Below are positions 60,046 to 64,000 of a stretch of DNA of 64,000 bases, piece after piece (position 1 is the first letter of the stretch; every line of letters starts with the position of its first letter). The stretch comes from Hybos culiciformis (Eukaryota > Arthropoda > Insecta > Diptera > Hybotidae). Below the pieces are notes generated by a model. The model saw nothing but the letters and a program-made list of their open reading frames with translations, made no database searches and was not told the origin of the DNA. The stretch covers positions 143,875,308 to 143,939,307 of the forward strand of contig OZ023273.1 of assembly GCA_964007475.1 (NCBI GenBank), in the 5' to 3' direction. The position numbers were made by a program, and so were the translations under genes.

Positions 60046-63000
60046 TATACGTAGATAAGGGTAAACGTTTGTTTTTATAAATATTTTGCAACCTGCATAC
60101 ATTAAACTTAAAATTTAATTTATCCTAATGAAGTGAGACATGATTTTTATCGAATTTTTCTTATTTCTAATTCTGAAAGCAAAAAATAAAATAAAAAAAT
60201 ATTGAGTTTTTTTGCGTACAAAAATTTCAAGCACAAAATAAAACACGCAAAATAGGTTTCTCAAATATTATACGATTAAGAAAACAAAATAAATTCATTT
60301 AAAGGGAAAGAAATTTTTTTAAATTATATTCAAAATTTATTCATTTTATAACATTCATTTCTGTAATATAATTATTATAAATAATATTTAAGCTGCTTAA
60401 AAAAATTTCATACATTATTTGCCAACCACCATTATAAATCAAAAAGAAAATTGAAATTTATCTAAAAAAAAAAGGGGTGAGTTTTTCTTAAAAAAAAAAA
60501 AACAAAATATTTTATATAAAAAGGACAAAATTAAAGAATATTAAAATATCTCTAATTAACTTCATAATAATAATTCTGTGTACCCTTGATGGTTCAAATA
60601 TTTTTTATTATTTAGAAATTTTTGTTTTTTGATATTTTTCAAATACTTAATTTCCTTTTTATGGTCAATTTTTATCTTAAATTTATTAGATACATTTAAG
60701 ATGAAAAAAAAAATATTAATAGTCCTAGCGAAAAAGAAACCAAAAAGAAAAATGTATATAATATATACATAAATTTTCATATAACCAAATAAAAATATTA
60801 TAAAAAAAAAATAAAAAATATTCCCAGTCTATTGATTCTGGAATGAAAATTCATATTAAATGAAAAATTTTTCACAAAAATATTTTTATTTTATTCCCAG
60901 GATTGTTAGCTAACTTAAAAAATATACATACATATTATATTTTGTAGATAGATACCTACTAGGTACGATTATATTTTAATTTAATTTTTGTTGACAACGG
61001 AAAAATCTAAGTAAAAAAAATATATATTTCCCAGGGTATAAAAAAATCGATATTTATTTTTTTTTGCATATTAAGTTGTATGTGTTCTGCTCACTATATT
61101 CCCGGGTAGTTTTGCGATTAAATGAGATATTATTTTATAGGTGAAGTTAAGGGTATAAGTCGAAGGAAGCAACAACAAAGATTTGGGGGGATCTAAATAG
61201 CGTTAAATCTAACAAAACTGATTTGCGATTATCCACTGTCTTTTATGTAGAACATATTTTCAGGAACCACGAGTTTCGGATTTTGACGTCTAAAACGTTA
61301 TCTCAAGTACTCTGTCAGTGCTCGACGTTCCAGAACAGAAGGACGAGAATTGTTAGGCAAATAGAGAAACACAAGCCAGGGACAATAATTTTGTAAAAGG
61401 TATAACGGGTAGAGTAGTACTATGTGCAGAGGAATCGCAATATTCCTCGTCCGTTTCAACCCAACCTAATCTAACCTAAGTGTACAAGTGAACTCAGAAA
61501 GAATTCTGTTGCCCCAAAAATAAAACCTAGACGATTTTGCAAGTTCAGCTTTGATAATCTAAAATTTATTTTTATATAAATTAGAAAACTATGTGCATCT
61601 AAGATTCTAAAGCGATTAAAAACTTCAATAGTGAATACGTAAAATTTGAATGGAAGTTGAGTTCATCTGAAGCTTCAACTTGCATGAGAAAGTTTAATAA
61701 AATAAGTAGCAGTTTCTTAGGTTTTTTTCCCTTATTTTTATTAATATTAACACTAACAATATGCTTAATAATATTTTTGTGTCTATTGATACATGAATTC
61801 TTAACCTGACAATTGTGTGTATATAAATTTTTTCCTTTTTTTCTGGATTCGTAGCCTGGTAGATGAACCAGCAGTCAAATTTATCAACAAAGCATATAAT
61901 TTTTCATTAAGTCCAGGCCCTCGAAATTTTAAGGTACTTTTAGATACACATAATTATAGATACAGCTACATTGAATTTTTGTACACATAGATACAGTATT
62001 ATGTATATTAGTTTTATATAGAAAATTAGACCCTGTAAAAATCTCGATTTTAGTTATAGATAAGGTACCTAGTTATTTTTTTTAAAACAAGTTTTTTTTT
62101 CCAATTGAGAATAAAAAGAAAATAAAAAATTTTGATTTTCAAAACATTAAAACTAGAAAAAAAAAATCCTAAAGCAAATAAGAAAAATTGAAAAATGAAT
62201 TTCCCTACTTATATAACTTTTCCTTTTTTTTTTTTTTTGATTTTCCAAAATTTTCATTTACCTCTAAAAAACCAATAAATAAAAAAAAGTTTTTTTTTTA
62301 TTTTTTTTCCTCCTTTAAAATCATTTAAAGCTTATCCAAAATGTACCAAAATTACGACAATGTACCTAATATTTTAATTATAATTTTTTTTTAAGTCAAT
62401 AAAAAAAAAATAAAATTACAAGGTAGTATTTTTATCCTGATTATGTTTTCTTTTTTTATTATATTATTATTTTCTTTTTTTTTTTTTTTAGCTTTTTCAT
62501 AAATATTTTTATTTTTATTTTTTTTTTATAATAAAAGATAGAAAATAAAGCGTATTTTCACGTGGTACTACGTCTGTCTACAACAACCGCCTACGCACTG
62601 TGAAAATTTTACAAATTTTTCCTTATGATAGGGTATACTGAAAATATAAGATTATTAAGCAAAAAAAAAAACAAAAAAATTTTCCAGGCAGAACATTTTT
62701 TATGTATATAATTAATATATATATAATTTTTTTTTTACTATTTCCACCACACTTTCACTCAGAACCACAACATTTTTATTGTTATTATAAATTATAATGG
62801 TCATTATAGAATTTTCCTCTAAGTGTTGCATTCAACATTTGTACATAGTTGTTCCTTTATTTTTTATTTTTTTTTTCATTGTGTTAAAATAAAAGTTGTA
62901 CAAATTTTTATCTACACATTTGAAACTAAATCAGATGGTTGACAGCTGCTTAAACTGGTGGAAATTCTTACATAAAATGTAAAACTTATTTTTTCCCTTA

Positions 63001-64000
63001 ACCTGTACATTTATATAAATATATGTGTAAAATGTGATTATGTATATTTAGTAGATACAATATGAAAAAAAAATTTTGTGTACATTTTTTTACACGAGAA
63101 AAATTTAAAATTTTCTTCTTTTATATTTTTGTAATAGAAAAATTTTAAAGATATTATACTAATTTGAAATATGTATATCTCACTTTCATTTTTTTTATAT
63201 TCTCTATTCTCAGGTATCTATGTACAAATTTTGTTTCCAAAAATTTGAAAAGTCAGTCACCGGGCGACGAGGGTATTTAGTTTTTTTTTATTTTATTTAT
63301 TAATCTGTATATTTGAAAGAAAATAGATGGAAAAATAATTATTTATATGGGGAGAATTAATGATTGAAATTTTTTATTTTTTTTTTTCAGAATATGAGAA
63401 AAAAATGAACTTTGATAGTGTTTATTAAAACCATCGTTTCCGTAGCTTTGGGGTTTAAAAACCTTTTTTTTTTTTATTTTAAAAATAATATCGTGTTAGA
63501 AAATTTGAAAAAATAAAAAACTACTACTTTCTGCATTTGAATTTCGAATGCGATTTAATCAAAATAATTAAAATTTTAGTATTAATAATTCCTTCTAAGA
63601 TAAAATCATCCATCTATGTTATGTTTATGTAATTTATTTAGTTTCAATTTTTTGCTGATACTTCATTATCATTTTTATATTAATATAATTTATTATATTC
63701 ATTCAATACCAAAAAAAAAAAACAAATAAACAAAAAAGAATCATTAAATATAATAATATAAAATAAGAAAACTATCGAAGGAATCGATCGATAAGAAGTT
63801 TTCGTAGAAATAAAAAACTAATTGTTATCATTGAATAAATACTTTAAATTTAAAATCTTGCAGTATAAAAAACTAAGGGGGAAGTTACTCATTTTCAATA
63901 ATGCTTTCATTAAAATAAAATTCCAAGAATTTGAAATTTTTTTTGCATATTTAGGGTTTCACAATAAATTTATTCAGTTCATTATGCTGCTTCTTTAAAT
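60046..64000. other. AT-rich DNA with two GC-richer islands
   Basis: No gene model is supported. The islands at about 61130-61490 and about 62560-62630 stand out from the AT background. They may include transposon remnants or upstream exons of corin. The rest is A/T homopolymer-rich. Confidence 0.45.
61130..61490. other. GC-richer island with telomere-like CCTAA motifs (possible transposon remnant)
   Basis: Composition here is near-balanced, unlike the flanks. On the plus strand it ends with CAACCTAATCTAACCTAAG, which is TTAGG-like on the minus strand. All frames are broken. I cannot assign a family; a fragment of a retrotransposon or its untranslated region is my guess. Confidence 0.35.

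Overview
This 64 kb window is strongly AT-rich nuclear DNA from an insect. Genes are interrupted by short GT-AG introns and share phase-consistent exon sets. The gene content (msl-1, a corin-type membrane serine protease, a hydroxylysine-kinase-like kinase, and lipases of the pancreatic/phospholipase-A1 superfamily) is typical of insects. I cannot name the species or order. A 200-N run (48765-48964) is an assembly gap of fixed size.

Layout. 1-12.6 kb holds no gene I can support and is littered with non-autonomous DNA transposons. 12.4-20.1 kb is a tandem duplication of a three-exon secreted lipase gene, both copies on the minus strand. 20.1-25.2 kb is transposon territory (a hAT element; a foldback element interrupted by a large inverted-repeat hAT element). 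26.1-28.8 kb is msl-1 (plus strand, three exons). 31.9-37.1 kb is a six-exon aminoglycoside-phosphotransferase-fold kinase, probably hydroxylysine kinase (minus). 37.2-52.9 kb is a gene desert with the gap. 52.9-58.9 kb is a 16-exon corin-like gene (minus). 59.5-60.0 kb is one more hAT element and the rest is AT-rich non-coding DNA.

I rebuilt four gene models exon by exon with reading phase closing at each junction: lipase 1 and lipase 2 (310 aa each), MSL-1 (600 aa), the kinase (426 aa) and corin (1300 codons). The genes do not form a pathway; they are ordinary neighbours. The corin model is odd: every junction keeps phase from start to stop, yet codon 82 is TAA.

Mobile DNA is the dominant story. 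Seven elements have a precise 8-bp target-site duplication and short terminal inverted repeats of hAT type, at least one nested in another. A TA-flanked element inserted in one lipase duplicate gives a clean filled-site/empty-site pair with the other duplicate. A palindromic foldback element lies at the duplication junction and recurs near 23.4-25.2 kb. I did not find a convincing new defence, RNA or enzymatic system; the most promising leads are the corin in-frame stop, the very large inverted repeat, and the structured hairpin kept in both lipase introns.
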